Counted from the first letter of the stretch, positions 8,499 through 17,521 are shown. The stretch: DNA of 64,000 nucleotides from Gemmatimonadota bacterium (GCA_041390125.1 JAWKQN010000011.1:62001-126000); one strand, 5' to 3'. Numbers and translations: made by a program. The notes: generated by a model not told the origin, from the sequence alone.

Positions 8499-9217
8499 TC
8501 CGCGCCTGCCTGCGCCTTCGCCTCGATCAGGCGATCGAAGAACTCCTCGAAGAGCTCGAGCGGGGCCGCGCCTTGGACGGGATAGCCGTCCACGTAGAAC
8601 GTGGGCGTCCCGCGCACGCCCAGCTTGCGCGCGGCCTCGTTGGCCTGGTCCACGCCGGGCTCGGGCTCGCGCGCGCTCATGCAGGCATCGAAGGCGGCCA
8701 CGTCCAGACCGGCCTCGCGGGCCACCCGCTGGAAGACGGCCGCCGCGTCCCCGGTGCCCTTCCAGTCGCGCTGGGCCGCGAAGAGACCCGCGCGCATGGC
8801 GTCCCAGCGGTCCTGCGCGAACGCGCACTCGCCCGCCAGCGCCGCTTCCTGGGCGTTCGGGAACATCCCCACGTTGAAATGCACGGTCCGCCAGAAGATC
8901 TGCCCCTCCGCCACGTACTTGGAGCGCAGCGTGGACCAGGTCTCGTCGTGGAACTTCTTGCAGTAGCCGCACCCGAAGTCGGTGAACTCGACCACCTGGA
9001 TCGGTGCCTCCGGGTCCCCTTGCGCGTGCCCGAGGCCGGAGACGTCGACCACCTGGGGCTCGGCCGGGCGGAGCGGCTCCGCGAGCACCGGGGCCGGGAT
9101 GCCGGCCTGGGCCGTGGTCAGGGCCGCACCCGACTCGGCCTCGGCGCCGCTGCAGGCGGCGAGGAGCGGAGCGGCCAGGAGCGCCACCAGGGCGGTACGG
9201 ACGGGGATGCGGGCCAT
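8495..9217 (-). CDS. DsbA-family thiol oxidoreductase lipoprotein
   Basis: 240-residue lipoprotein (lipobox LAAC) with a thioredoxin fold. VVEFTDFGCGYCKKFH carries the CGYC redox pair, and GVRGTPTFYVDGY the cis-Pro loop. The architecture matches the DsbA/DsbG-like Thioredoxin_4 family that oxidises or isomerises protein thiols in the envelope. Its ATG overlaps the stop codon of the ccdA-like gene by one base (TGATG), and its own stop overlaps the TTG of the following hydrolase gene, so the three are coupled. CcdA directly upstream is the likely electron donor from cytoplasmic thioredoxin, favouring a reductase or isomerase role over an oxidase role (inference). Confidence 0.92.
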   Translation of the reverse strand: MARIPVRTALVALLAAPLLAACSGAEAESGAALTTAQAGIPAPVLAEPLRPAEPQVVDVSGLGHAQGDPEAPIQVVEFTDFGCGYCKKFHDETWSTLRSKYVAEGQIFWRTVHFNVGMFPNAQEAALAGECAFAQDRWDAMRAGLFAAQRDWKGTGDAAAVFQRVAREAGLDVAAFDACMSAREPEPGVDQANEAARKLGVRGTPTFYVDGYPVQGAAPLELFEEFFDRLIEAKAQAGAD

Positions 9218-9948
9218 CAGGGTTCCAGGGTGATGAGCTGTCCCATCTGGGCCAGCGTGGCGGTGAGCGCGGCGAAGCGCCCGGTCACGAGTAGAAGCCC
9301 CACGAGCACGAGGAAGGTTCCGGCCACGCGCTGCAGGGGCCCGCTCCACCGCCGGAGCCCCTGCGAGGAGCGCAGGAACCGGCGCAGACCGAGCGCGGCC
9401 GCCACGAAGGGGACGCCCAGACCGATCGCGTAGGTCCCGAGCAGCAGGCTCCCCCGCCCGATCGAGCCCTCCATGCCGGCCATGAACAGGATGGTGGCCA
9501 GCACCGGGCCGATGCAGGGCGACCACCCGGCTCCGAAGACGATCCCCGCCAGCAGCGCGCCGAGCGGCCCCGTGGGCCGGGCGGCCGCATGGAAGCGGCG
9601 CTCCCGGGACAGGAACAGGGACCGGAACGCCCCCAGCATGTGGAGCCCCATGACGATCACCACCACCCCGCCCACCCGCTGGATCCACGGCAGGGCGCGG
9701 CCCAGGGCCTGCCCGGCCGCGGTGGCCGCCGCGCCCAGGGACATGAACACCAGCGCGAACCCCAGCACGAACATCAGGGAGGAAAGCAGGGCGGTGCGGG
9801 TGGCCGCCGCCTCCCCTTCGGACAGCTCCTCGAACGTGAGCCCCGACACCACGGCCAGGTAGCTGGGCACGAGCGGGAAGACGCACGGGGACAGGAACGA
9901 GACCAGGCCGGCCAGGAAGGCGAGCGGGAAGGAGACGCCGAAGTCCAT
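9217..9948 (-). CDS. ccdA: CcdA/DsbD-type thiol-disulfide transmembrane transporter
   Basis: 243-residue inner-membrane protein with about six helices. Two conserved cysteines sit in SFLSPCVFPLVPSYLA (residue about 21) and GWSPCIGPVLATIL (about 150), the pair that passes electrons from cytoplasmic thioredoxin to the periplasm. Lacks the N- and C-terminal domains of full DsbD, as in CcdA. The ATG at 9948 is 30 bp after the stop of the RDD gene; no clear ribosome site is seen, so the exact start is somewhat uncertain. Likely partner of the adjacent DsbA-like lipoprotein. Confidence 0.92.
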   Translation of the reverse strand: MDFGVSFPLAFLAGLVSFLSPCVFPLVPSYLAVVSGLTFEELSEGEAAATRTALLSSLMFVLGFALVFMSLGAAATAAGQALGRALPWIQRVGGVVVIVMGLHMLGAFRSLFLSRERRFHAAARPTGPLGALLAGIVFGAGWSPCIGPVLATILFMAGMEGSIGRGSLLLGTYAIGLGVPFVAAALGLRRFLRSSQGLRRWSGPLQRVAGTFLVLVGLLLVTGRFAALTATLAQMGQLITLEP

Positions 9949-9977
9949 CGCGAAAGCGAGAGCGGCCGCGCGGGCCG

Positions 9978-11192
9978 TCAGGCCTGTCCCTGCCAGCGCC
10001 CGGGCGCCCGGGGCGCGCCTTCGCGCACCACGACCGTGCCCACGATCTTGTCGTGGATGCCCTGCCGGTTGGGATCCCACAGGATCTGCGCGAAGCCGAG
10101 CAACCCGGTGGCCACCCCGGCCGCGTAGCCGCCCGCCCGCTCGAAGGCGTGGAACCAGCCGATGGGCTGCCCGTCCAGCCGGATCACCCGGATGCCCAGC
10201 GCGCGCTTCCCCGGCGTCTGGCCCTTCATCAAGGTCGTGAGCGACGCGAAATAGAGCGCGCCCCACCCGAAGGTGAGCCCCAGCTCGTCCACGGTGCTGA
10301 GCAGCCACCCGAAGAGGCCGCCTTCCTCCTCCTGCTCCCGCAGCGCGCGGCGGGCGGCGGTCAGATCGTCTTCCAGGTCGCTCGCCTCATCGCGCGCGTC
10401 GCTCAGCCGTTCGTTGAGCACGCCGAGGGAATCGGCGGCAAGCTCGCGTCCGAGACGGGCGCGCAAGCGGGTCAGCGCCCGCTCGTCCTCGGCGTCCAGC
10501 GAGTCGGCGGCCTCGAGCGCGCGCATGCGCGTCCAGGCTTCGTCGAGCGGGATGGAGTCGGTCGCCTGCGCGCTGACCGCTGCCTCCGGTGGAGCCGACT
10601 CCGCGTCCAGTGCCGCCGCGATGCGTGCCATGGCCGCGTCGGCATCGAACTCCGGATCGTCCGGGAAGCGTGCGCGCACCAGCTCCAGCGCGGCGTCGGG
10701 GTCCGCGTCCGACGTCCGCAGCGCCAGCTGCGCCAACTCCATCCCCAGCGTCACCGCCTCGTCCTCCGTCTCCACGCTGCGCAGCGCGATCGCGGCCCCG
10801 CCCGCGGCCACGGCCTCGCCCAGGCTCACGGGCGCGCCCGGGGGTGTGAGCTCCTCCGCGCCTCGGGTCAGCATGCGCTGCAGGGCACCGGTGGAAACGA
10901 CGATCGTGACCAGCAGGATCACGGCGCCCAGACAGCCCAGGGAGAGCTGGAACGCGCGGCCCACACGTGTGACGTCCTTGCTCCTGCGGGTGGCCCCGCG
11001 GAAGAAGGCGACGCCGGCCAGCACGCCCAGGATCTGCCAGGAGAGCTGCGAGACGATGCCGACCAGCACGCCGTCCAGCGCCAGCGCCGCCAGCCGCCGC
11101 CCCGCTCCGGCCAGGGGCAGCCCGAGGATCTCCTGGGACAGCTTGAAGGCGTCGGGGGTGACGTGGGTGCGTGGATCCGTGGTCACCGCCAT
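9978..11192 (-). CDS. RDD-family membrane protein with a large coiled-coil insertion
   Basis: 404 residues. The first part (AGRRLAALALDGVLVGIVSQ, residues about 30-50) and the last part (TPGKRALGIRVIRLDGQPIGW and WDPNRQGIHDKIVGTVVV, about 320-395) are the two halves of an RDD domain. Between them lie a second helix (about 95-115) and some 180 residues of charged, Ala/Glu/Asp-rich sequence with heptad character (DEASDLEDDLTAARRALREQ). RDD proteins are poorly understood; some act as Na+/H+ antiporters. Here the insert would place a coiled coil on one face of the membrane. Follows the HTH/zinc-ribbon gene by 43 bp. Confidence 0.82.
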   Translation of the reverse strand: MAVTTDPRTHVTPDAFKLSQEILGLPLAGAGRRLAALALDGVLVGIVSQLSWQILGVLAGVAFFRGATRRSKDVTRVGRAFQLSLGCLGAVILLVTIVVSTGALQRMLTRGAEELTPPGAPVSLGEAVAAGGAAIALRSVETEDEAVTLGMELAQLALRTSDADPDAALELVRARFPDDPEFDADAAMARIAAALDAESAPPEAAVSAQATDSIPLDEAWTRMRALEAADSLDAEDERALTRLRARLGRELAADSLGVLNERLSDARDEASDLEDDLTAARRALREQEEEGGLFGWLLSTVDELGLTFGWGALYFASLTTLMKGQTPGKRALGIRVIRLDGQPIGWFHAFERAGGYAAGVATGLLGFAQILWDPNRQGIHDKIVGTVVVREGAPRAPGRWQGQA

Positions 11193-11235
11193 GGCTGGAT
11201 CCGCAGTGCCGGTCGGTCCGCGCGCATGCCGAGCC

Positions 11236-11676
11236 TCAGCGGCGCTCCAGCCAGCGTCCGATCAAGACGCCCACGCCGACGCACAGCGCGGCCGCGCCCA
11301 GCAGGGTCCGGGCGGCGTTGGGGCTCGTATCCGACTGTGCCGCGCGCGCCCGCCGGAGGTCGAGGCGGACGGACGCAGCGTCATCCCGATCGCCGGTGGC
11401 GCCCGGAGCGAGCGGCTCCAGGTCGGAGTGGTCGGCGTCGAACTCGTTGCCACAGGAGGCACAGCTCAGCAGCCCGCGTTCGTGGGCCGTGCGGTTGGCG
11501 TACACCAGCTCCGCGCCACACTCCGGACAGGCGAGCTCGGCGGGCAGGGGCCGGATGGCCGCGTAGAGCATGCCCTTGGACATCCCGAGCTCGTCGGCGA
11601 TCTGGTTGACGCCGCGATCGGAGGTCCAGTAGAGACGGTTCGCTTCGGCGGTCGGATCGGCGGCCGATTCGTCCAT
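11236..11676 (-). CDS. Small HTH plus zinc-ribbon protein with a C-terminal membrane anchor
   Basis: 146 residues with three visible parts: an N-terminal helix-turn-helix-like segment (RGVNQIADELGMSKGMLYAAI, residues about 20-42), a zinc ribbon with two CxxC pairs (CPECG near 50 and CASCG near 72), and a C-terminal hydrophobic helix ending WLERR (about 120-142). The layout suggests a tail-anchored, metal-containing DNA- or protein-binding factor. I do not recognise a named family. First gene of the minus-strand run leading to RDD, CcdA, DsbA, hydrolase and S46 peptidase; divergent from the small gene at 11782. Could regulate that operon (inference). Confidence 0.75.
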   Translation of the reverse strand: MDESAADPTAEANRLYWTSDRGVNQIADELGMSKGMLYAAIRPLPAELACPECGAELVYANRTAHERGLLSCASCGNEFDADHSDLEPLAPGATGDRDDAASVRLDLRRARAAQSDTSPNAARTLLGAAALCVGVGVLIGRWLERR

Positions 11677-11781
11677 GCGATTCCTCCGGGAAGTGCGCTA
11701 CCTTACGGAAACGCCGCACCAGACGTTGCGAGCCGCAAGGTAGCGGCGCGTCGGGGGGCAGCCAAAGTGCCGGAGGAGGCC

Positions 11782-12042
11782 ATGCGGGGGCGGGACCGGA
11801 TCCTGGCCAACCTGGAGGAGCTCTATCGCGGGGAGTTCGAGCGCGCCAACACCGGCGAGGAGCCGGCCCGCATGGCGGAGTTGGACTTCGGCTTCCAGCG
11901 GGACCAGATCTTCCTGGAGGCGCTCCTGGACCTCAGGGACCTGCTCAGCGCCCTGCCCACGGAGACGGATAGCTCCGGTACCCCCGGATCCTCGCTCCTG
12001 GACAAGGCCCAGGCGCTCCGCCGCCTCACCCGGCTGCGGTGA
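11782..12042 (+). CDS. Conserved-looking small acidic protein of unknown function
   Basis: 86 residues, soluble and predicted helical (RDRILANLEELYRGEFERA, then FQRDQIFLEALLDLRDLLSAL). No motif recognised. The ATG at 11782 has an excellent GGAGGAGG ribosome site. 79 bp before the cobalamin adenosyltransferase gene on the same strand, so probably cotranscribed with it. Confidence 0.65.
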   Translation: MRGRDRILANLEELYRGEFERANTGEEPARMAELDFGFQRDQIFLEALLDLRDLLSALPTETDSSGTPGSSLLDKAQALRRLTRLR

Positions 12043-12121
12043 GCGCCCTCCCGGTTCCTCCCCGTGCCACCGCGCCCCTTCCAGATCCCCGTCCATCGGT
12101 GACAACCCGCAGGAACGCTCC

Positions 12122-12670
12122 ATGAAGATCTACACGCGCACGGGAGATACCGGCATGACCGGCCTCTTCGGCGGCGGCCGCGTCTCCAAGGCGCACCTGC
12201 GGGTGGAGGCCTACGGCTCCGTTGACGAGCTGAACGCGGTGCTGGGTCAGGCCCGCCTGCACCTGGACCGGGAGATCGGGGATCGCGTGCGGATCCTCCA
12301 GGCGGACCTGTTCGTCGTGGGGGCCCATCTGGCCACGCCGGAGACGGACGAGCGCAGACCCCGTCCGTCTCTCCCCCCTCTGCCCGGCGACCGGATCGAG
12401 GCCATGGAGGCCTGGATGGACGCGGCGGATGAGGAGCTGCCCGCGCTGGAGCACTTCGTCCTCCCAGGAGGGGGTGCGGCAGCCTGCGCGCTGCACGTGG
12501 CGCGCACCGTGTGCCGTCGGGCCGAGCGTCGGGTCACGGGCCTCGCGAACGAGGAGGCGGTCGACCCGGTCCTGCTGCGCTACCTCAACCGCCTGGGCGA
12601 CCTGTTGTTCGTCTGGGCCCGCCTCGCGAACCGGCGGGAGGGGATCGCAGACGTGGAGTGGAGCGGCTGA
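12122..12670 (+). CDS. Cob(I)alamin adenosyltransferase, PduO type
   Basis: 182 residues. Transfers the adenosyl group of ATP to cob(I)alamin to make coenzyme B12. The N-terminal ATP-binding motif KIYTRTGDTGMTGLFGG, the SVDELNA segment and the C-terminal VDPVLLRYLNRLGDLLFVWAR are diagnostic of the PduO/MMAB trimeric family, and the length is typical. No B12 riboswitch was recognised upstream. A B12-dependent enzyme is not encoded in this window. Convergent with the plug-domain gene, 7 bp apart. Confidence 0.96.
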   Translation: MKIYTRTGDTGMTGLFGGGRVSKAHLRVEAYGSVDELNAVLGQARLHLDREIGDRVRILQADLFVVGAHLATPETDERRPRPSLPPLPGDRIEAMEAWMDAADEELPALEHFVLPGGGAAACALHVARTVCRRAERRVTGLANEEAVDPVLLRYLNRLGDLLFVWARLANRREGIADVEWSG

Positions 12671-12677
12671 GGAGCGA

Positions 12678-14006
12678 TCAGCGGCGCAGGGATCGGGGAA
12701 CACCACCTTTCGTATAGATCATGATCACGCCGCGCGACCCCCCGGTCCCGAAGAGCGCGCCGGCTTCCACGGGACGATAGACCACGATCCGGTCGACGAT
12801 GTCGTCGGGCAGGTTCATCAGCACCTGGGCGTCCACCTGCCGGGCGCCGTCCAGATAGAAGGCCGCCGACTCGCATCCCGACTTCATGAAGCGGACCTGA
12901 CCCGAACCGAAGTGGATGCACACGTCCGTTTCGGCGCGGCGCACCACCAGACCCGGGATGGTGGTCTGGAAGAGCAGGTCCATCAGGGTGTTGACGCGCT
13001 CCTTGATGGGCTCGAGCTCCTCCGCCGTGATGAGCTGACCCCCGGTCGCGAAGCGTTCGGCCGTGCTGCGGGCTTCGATGTCCACCACCACCGGGTCCAG
13101 CTCGATGGCGTCCTCGGCCATGATGATGCCGAGCCGCACACCCACGCCGCTGCCGACGTTGATGACCTCCGTGCGGGAGGCATGGGCGATGTGATCCACC
13201 TGGAGCGTGTACTCGCCGGGGTCCACGTCGCGGAAGGAGAAGTCCCCGAACTCGTTCGTGACGGTGAAGTGGTCCGTCCCCCGCAGGCGCACCTCCGCGC
13301 CTTCGATGCCCGCCTCCGTGTCCAGGTCCCTTACGGTCCCCACCACGTCGGACTCATCGAGTGAGCCGAGCGCGAAGTCCACGCGGTGCATCTCGGAGGC
13401 GCCGAGCTCGAACTCGCGGCGCGGGCTCGCCATCCCCAGGAAGGACGCGACGGCGCTGATGGGGACCGCACGCGGGAGATCACACGCGCGGAACCAGCCC
13501 TCGGCATCGGCCTCGATCGGCAGCTCGCGGGGTCGGTTGTCGTCCATCCAGCGCAGCGTCACACGCGCGCGGGGCATTCCCACGCCCGCGGAGGCGTCGA
13601 CGATCTGGCCGGTGGCACCCGCGGAGCCGGGGTCTCCGGTGTCGAGCAGGCACAGGTTGGCCATGATGGTCGTCATGCTCGGCGTGCTGAGCACGATCGG
13701 CTCGGCCTCTTCCGCGCCGACCGCCACGGTCTGCGAGCCCGACGAGATGCCGAGGTGCGCGAGGCGGGAGTGGAAGAAGACCACGGAGTAGGAGCCGGGG
13801 GGCAGGTCTTCGAAGCGGAACGTGCCCGCCTCGTTGGTGCGGGCCTGATGCGAGGTGCCCCACAGCACGACCTGGGCACCCGCGAGCGTCTCCCCGGTGG
13901 TGCTGTCCCAGACGAAGCCCGTCAGCCGGCCGAGCGGCTCCTGGGCCCCGGCCGCAGGGGCGGCCAGCGCCAGGGTCAGCAGGGACGGGAGGAGCAGACG
14001 TCGCAT
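12678..14006 (-). CDS. Secreted protein with three regulatory-like domains and a TonB plug, no barrel
   Basis: 442 residues. Signal peptide ending PAAGAQ. Three beta-sandwich modules of the carboxypeptidase-regulatory type follow (near residues 28-110, 125-210 and 215-300: GRLTGFVWDSTTGETLAGAQV; GQIVDASAGVGMPRARV; GTVRDLDTEAGIEGAEV). The last 140 residues are a plug-like domain (VVVDIEARST, MDLLFQTTIPGLVVRR, ESAAFYLDGARQVD, VDRIVVYRPVEAGALFG, GVIMIYTKGG). The protein ends where a TonB receptor would begin its barrel. Stop lies 7 bp from the convergent adenosyltransferase gene. Function unknown; probably outer-membrane or periplasmic. Confidence 0.85.
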   Translation of the reverse strand: MRRLLLPSLLTLALAAPAAGAQEPLGRLTGFVWDSTTGETLAGAQVVLWGTSHQARTNEAGTFRFEDLPPGSYSVVFFHSRLAHLGISSGSQTVAVGAEEAEPIVLSTPSMTTIMANLCLLDTGDPGSAGATGQIVDASAGVGMPRARVTLRWMDDNRPRELPIEADAEGWFRACDLPRAVPISAVASFLGMASPRREFELGASEMHRVDFALGSLDESDVVGTVRDLDTEAGIEGAEVRLRGTDHFTVTNEFGDFSFRDVDPGEYTLQVDHIAHASRTEVINVGSGVGVRLGIIMAEDAIELDPVVVDIEARSTAERFATGGQLITAEELEPIKERVNTLMDLLFQTTIPGLVVRRAETDVCIHFGSGQVRFMKSGCESAAFYLDGARQVDAQVLMNLPDDIVDRIVVYRPVEAGALFGTGGSRGVIMIYTKGGVPRSLRR

Positions 14007-14238
14007 GTCGTCGGGAGTCGGGTCGAAGCCAATGGCCGCCGGCGTCCGGCGGGTGCCCCGCCCGAGGCCCGGTGGCCTGTATCCCTAGGTACGACGCCGT
14101 GGGCGGTTGCGCTACAGCGCCGCTGCCGCACCCCCTCCGCCGGAGGCCGGAAATGGCGCGGCGCGGGGCTTGCGAGCCCCTGGGGGTTCCACGAAGATAC
14201 GGCCCGGACCGCCCGTCGATACGAGAGGATTCCCGTCC

Positions 14239-14469
<231 letters not shown>

Positions 14470-14491
14470 GCGCGGCGCGCGGATCGCAGCG

Positions 14492-14530
14492 GCGGACACG
14501 GACCCTTCGGTTCGTGTCCGCTTTCGCTTT
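14492..14530 (+). terminator. Rho-independent terminator of the ferredoxin gene
   Basis: 13-bp stem (14492-14504 with 14509-14521, one G-U pair), loop CTTC, followed by the T-rich stretch 14522-14530. Classical intrinsic terminator. Confidence 0.85.
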
Positions 14531-14685
14531 GGGGGGCCGGGAGGGCGTGGGGACGGTGCGGAGCGAACGTCCGGGGGCGCTCGGGCAGAGCGCCCGGGAG
14601 GAGGGGAGGAACAGCCGGAGCGACGCCAGGGTGGGCTGGCGCCTGCAGCACGCGCATCCGGCTGGGACGCGCGGGCCGATCGGGA

Positions 14686-14856
14686 TCAGATCCCGAGCTC
14701 TCTCAACCGGTCGAGGCGGATCTGGCCAGGCACGTCCTCACCCGGCGGTACCACGTCCAGCTCGTCGGGGCGAGGCTGGCGCTGCGCGCGGATGACGAAC
14801 ACGCTTGCGGCCAGCGCCGCCGCGCCCAGCAGTCCGAAAGTCAGCCGTCGAAACAT
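14686..14856 (-). CDS. Small single-pass membrane protein of unknown function
   Basis: 56 residues: basic N-terminus, one hydrophobic helix (about residues 5-22) and a short charged tail with PGEDVPGQIRLDRLRELGI. The ATG at 14856 has an AGGGA ribosome site. No family recognised. Isolated between the ferredoxin terminator and the amidohydrolase gene. The 288-bp stretch upstream (14857-15144) holds only a short GGCGCC-based hairpin near 15024-15040 and no other recognisable feature. Confidence 0.55.
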   Translation of the reverse strand: MFRRLTFGLLGAAALAASVFVIRAQRQPRPDELDVVPPGEDVPGQIRLDRLRELGI

Positions 14857-15144
14857 GATTCCCTGCGACTCGTGTAGGGGTCCTCTGATCTCCGGGCAAG
14901 CAGGAAGCGTGCCCCGTCGGAAGCGGGCCGGGTCCGCCCGATTGCGGGTCGAACGGTGTCCACGGCGGACGCGGAGCGGACGGGCGACCGGGATTCCCGT
15001 CGGCCCGGTTCGGAAACCTGAAGGCGCCGTGCGGGCGCCACGCTCCGCCGCGCGGCTGCCATGGCGCACAGGCTGCGACTGGCGCCCGCCCGCGAACCGG
15101 GCGTACCGTTTCCGACGCCCGCGGAGATCGACGCCCTGGATCTC

Positions 15145-16797
15145 ATGGCTCGCGCCCGCCTCCTCCTGCTCGCGTTCTGCATGACCGGTTGCACTGCGCC
15201 ATCCCCGACGGCCGACCTCCTCCTGCGCGGCGGGACCGTCTGGACGGGTGCCGCCGACGCGGGTCGCGCCGAGGCGCTCGCCATCCTGGGCGGCCGCATC
15301 CTCGCGGTCGGCTCCGCGGCCGAGCTGGCCCCCCTCGTCGGTCCCACCACCGAGGTCCTCGAGCTCGAAGGGCGCACGGTCCTTCCCGGCTTCATCGACG
15401 CGCACGTGCACTTCATCACGGGCGGCTTCCAACTGGCGAGCGTGGATCTGCGCGGCGCGCGCTCCCCCGAGGAGTTCTCGCGACGGATCGCAGCGTTCGC
15501 GGCCACCGTGGAGCCCGGCACCTGGATCACCGGCGGCAGCTGGGATCATGAGGCCTGGGGGGGCATGCTTCCCGATCGTTCGTGGATCGATTCCGTCACA
15601 CCGGAGCATCCGGTCTTCGTCAGCCGGCTCGATCTGCACATGGCGGTCGCCAACACGCGTGCGTTGGAGCGGGCCGGCGTGGAGGCCGACGCCGTCGATC
15701 CACCGGGCGGCACCCTCGTGCGCGACGTGGAGGGTCGCCTCACCGGCGTGTTCAAGGACGAGGCGATGGCGTTGATCGATCGGGCCATCCCCGCGCCCAC
15801 CGACGCGCAGCTCGATCGCGCGCTGGCCGCCGCGGCGCAGCACGCGCTCTCGCTCGGCGTCACGCAGGTGCACGACATGGGCACCTGGGCGCACTTCGAC
15901 ACCTACCGGCGGGCCCACCAGGCCGGGCGGCTTCCGCTACGCGTCTACGCCGTGGTGCCCATGAGCACGGGGCCGCGCCTGGCCGACCTGGTGTCGCAGG
16001 AAGGGAGGGGCGACCCCCGCCTGTGGTGGGGCGGGCTCAAGGCGTTCGTGGATGGCTCGCTCGGCTCGACCACCGCGTGGTTCCACGAGCCCTACACGGA
16101 CGAACCCGGCACTTCCGGTCTGGTCGTCACCGACCCCACCGAGCTGCGCGCCCGGATCCTCGAGGCGGACGCGGCCGGGCTCCAGACCATCGTGCACGCG
16201 ATCGGAGACCGCGCCAACGACTGGTTGCTGGACGTCTTCGCGGAGGCGGCGGCGCGCGCCCCCGCGCGGGAGCGCCGTCCCCGGATCGAGCACGCCCAGC
16301 ACCTCACGGCGGAGGCCATCGCGCGCTTCGGCGCGCAGGGCGTGATCCCCTCCATGCAGCCGTACCATGCGGCGGACGATGGACGTTGGGCCGAGAAGCG
16401 CATCGGCGCCGAGCGCATCCGCACCACGTACGCCTTCCGCTCCCTGGCGGAGGCCGGCGCCGCCCTGGCCTTCGGCTCCGATTGGACCGTGGCGCCTCTG
16501 GATCCGCTCCTGGGCATCCAGGCCGCGGTCACCCGCCAGACGCTGGACGGCGCGCATCCGGAGGGGTGGGTGCCGGAGCAGAGGATCGACCTGGAAACCA
16601 CGCTCCGGGCCTATACGTCCGGTGCGGCGCACGCGGGCTACCGCGACGCCGAGACCGGCAGCCTGGAGCCGGGGAAGGCGGCGGACCTGGTGGTGCTCTC
16701 CGGAGACCTCTTCGGGACCCCTCCCGAGCGGATCGCGGAGACCCTGGACGTGGATCTGACGCTGGTCGAAGGAACGGCGGCATACCGCCGTAGGTAG
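15145..16797 (+). CDS. Amidohydrolase, YtcJ-like (Amidohydro_3), probable lipoprotein
   Basis: 550-residue metal-dependent hydrolase of the YtcJ/AepA group. The N-terminus at 15145 gives a lipoprotein-like signal (CMTGC). HxH metal ligands in PGFIDAHVHF (about residue 90), KAFVDGSLGSTTAWF with the bridging Lys region, IVHAIGDRAND, RIEHAQHL and the catalytic Asp in AFGSDWTVAPLDP are all present, so it looks active. The substrate is probably a cyclic amide or N-acyl compound but is not determined by sequence. Stands 40 bp before a LiaF-like gene on the same strand. Confidence 0.92.
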   Translation: MARARLLLLAFCMTGCTAPSPTADLLLRGGTVWTGAADAGRAEALAILGGRILAVGSAAELAPLVGPTTEVLELEGRTVLPGFIDAHVHFITGGFQLASVDLRGARSPEEFSRRIAAFAATVEPGTWITGGSWDHEAWGGMLPDRSWIDSVTPEHPVFVSRLDLHMAVANTRALERAGVEADAVDPPGGTLVRDVEGRLTGVFKDEAMALIDRAIPAPTDAQLDRALAAAAQHALSLGVTQVHDMGTWAHFDTYRRAHQAGRLPLRVYAVVPMSTGPRLADLVSQEGRGDPRLWWGGLKAFVDGSLGSTTAWFHEPYTDEPGTSGLVVTDPTELRARILEADAAGLQTIVHAIGDRANDWLLDVFAEAAARAPARERRPRIEHAQHLTAEAIARFGAQGVIPSMQPYHAADDGRWAEKRIGAERIRTTYAFRSLAEAGAALAFGSDWTVAPLDPLLGIQAAVTRQTLDGAHPEGWVPEQRIDLETTLRAYTSGAAHAGYRDAETGSLEPGKAADLVVLSGDLFGTPPERIAETLDVDLTLVEGTAAYRRR

Positions 16798-16837
16798 GTT
16801 TCGCGCTCAGGGAGCGCCGGACAGCACGGGAGCGACG

Positions 16838-17521
16838 GTGGCGGACAACGACAACACCCCGGTGGCGGGGCTGGAGCCGCTGAGGCAGAAGGCGATCGAC
16901 GCCCTGTGCGAGACGTTCGCGCAGGACCAGATCACGGTCACCGACTTCGAGCGGCGCGTGGACCTGGCCCACCAGGCCCAGAGCATGGCGGACCTGCGAG
17001 CCCTGCTGGACGACCTGCCCAAGGCCCAGACAGCGCTGACCCGGCCCGGCCCGGCCGGCGCCGTCGAGCGTCCACCCCGGATCTCTCCGGCGGGGCGCAC
17101 CAAAGAGCACGAGATCATGGTGGGCATCTTCGGCGGGACCAGCCGGGTGGGGCACTGGTTCCCGGCGCGGAAGAGTGTGGCCATCGGGATCATGGGCGGC
17201 GCCAAGCTGGACTACCGCGAAGCGGACCTCCCGCCGGGTGTGACCGAAGTGACCGCGATCGCCGTGATGGGCGGGGTGGAGATCATCGTGCCCCCGCACG
17301 TGATCGTGGACGTGAGTGGCCTGGCCATCATGGGCGGCTTCGATCACCGTTCCGAGGAGCCGCCCACGCACGATCCCGACGCCCCCATCCTCAAGGTGAA
17401 CGGGTTCGCGTTGATGGGCGGCGTGGAGATCAAGACGCGCTACCCCGGGGAGACGCAGCGCCAGGCCCGCCAGCGGCGTCGCGCTCTCCGGCGCGCCGAG
17501 CGCGAGGACGACCGGAGCTGA
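16838..17521 (+). CDS. DUF1707 plus LiaF-like C-terminal domain protein
   Basis: 227 residues. N-terminal DUF1707 helical domain (residues about 10-62: LRQKAIDALCETFAQDQITVTDFERRV) and a C-terminal beta-solenoid of repeated IMGG/VMGG turns (about 90-205), typical of cell-wall-active antibiotic response proteins (PF09922, LiaF family). No membrane helix is seen, unlike LiaF itself. The likely start is a GTG at 16838 preceded by GGGAG. Perhaps an envelope-stress sensor or adaptor, but no LiaRS-type two-component genes are adjacent. Confidence 0.85.
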   Translation: MADNDNTPVAGLEPLRQKAIDALCETFAQDQITVTDFERRVDLAHQAQSMADLRALLDDLPKAQTALTRPGPAGAVERPPRISPAGRTKEHEIMVGIFGGTSRVGHWFPARKSVAIGIMGGAKLDYREADLPPGVTEVTAIAVMGGVEIIVPPHVIVDVSGLAIMGGFDHRSEEPPTHDPDAPILKVNGFALMGGVEIKTRYPGETQRQARQRRRALRRAEREDDRS

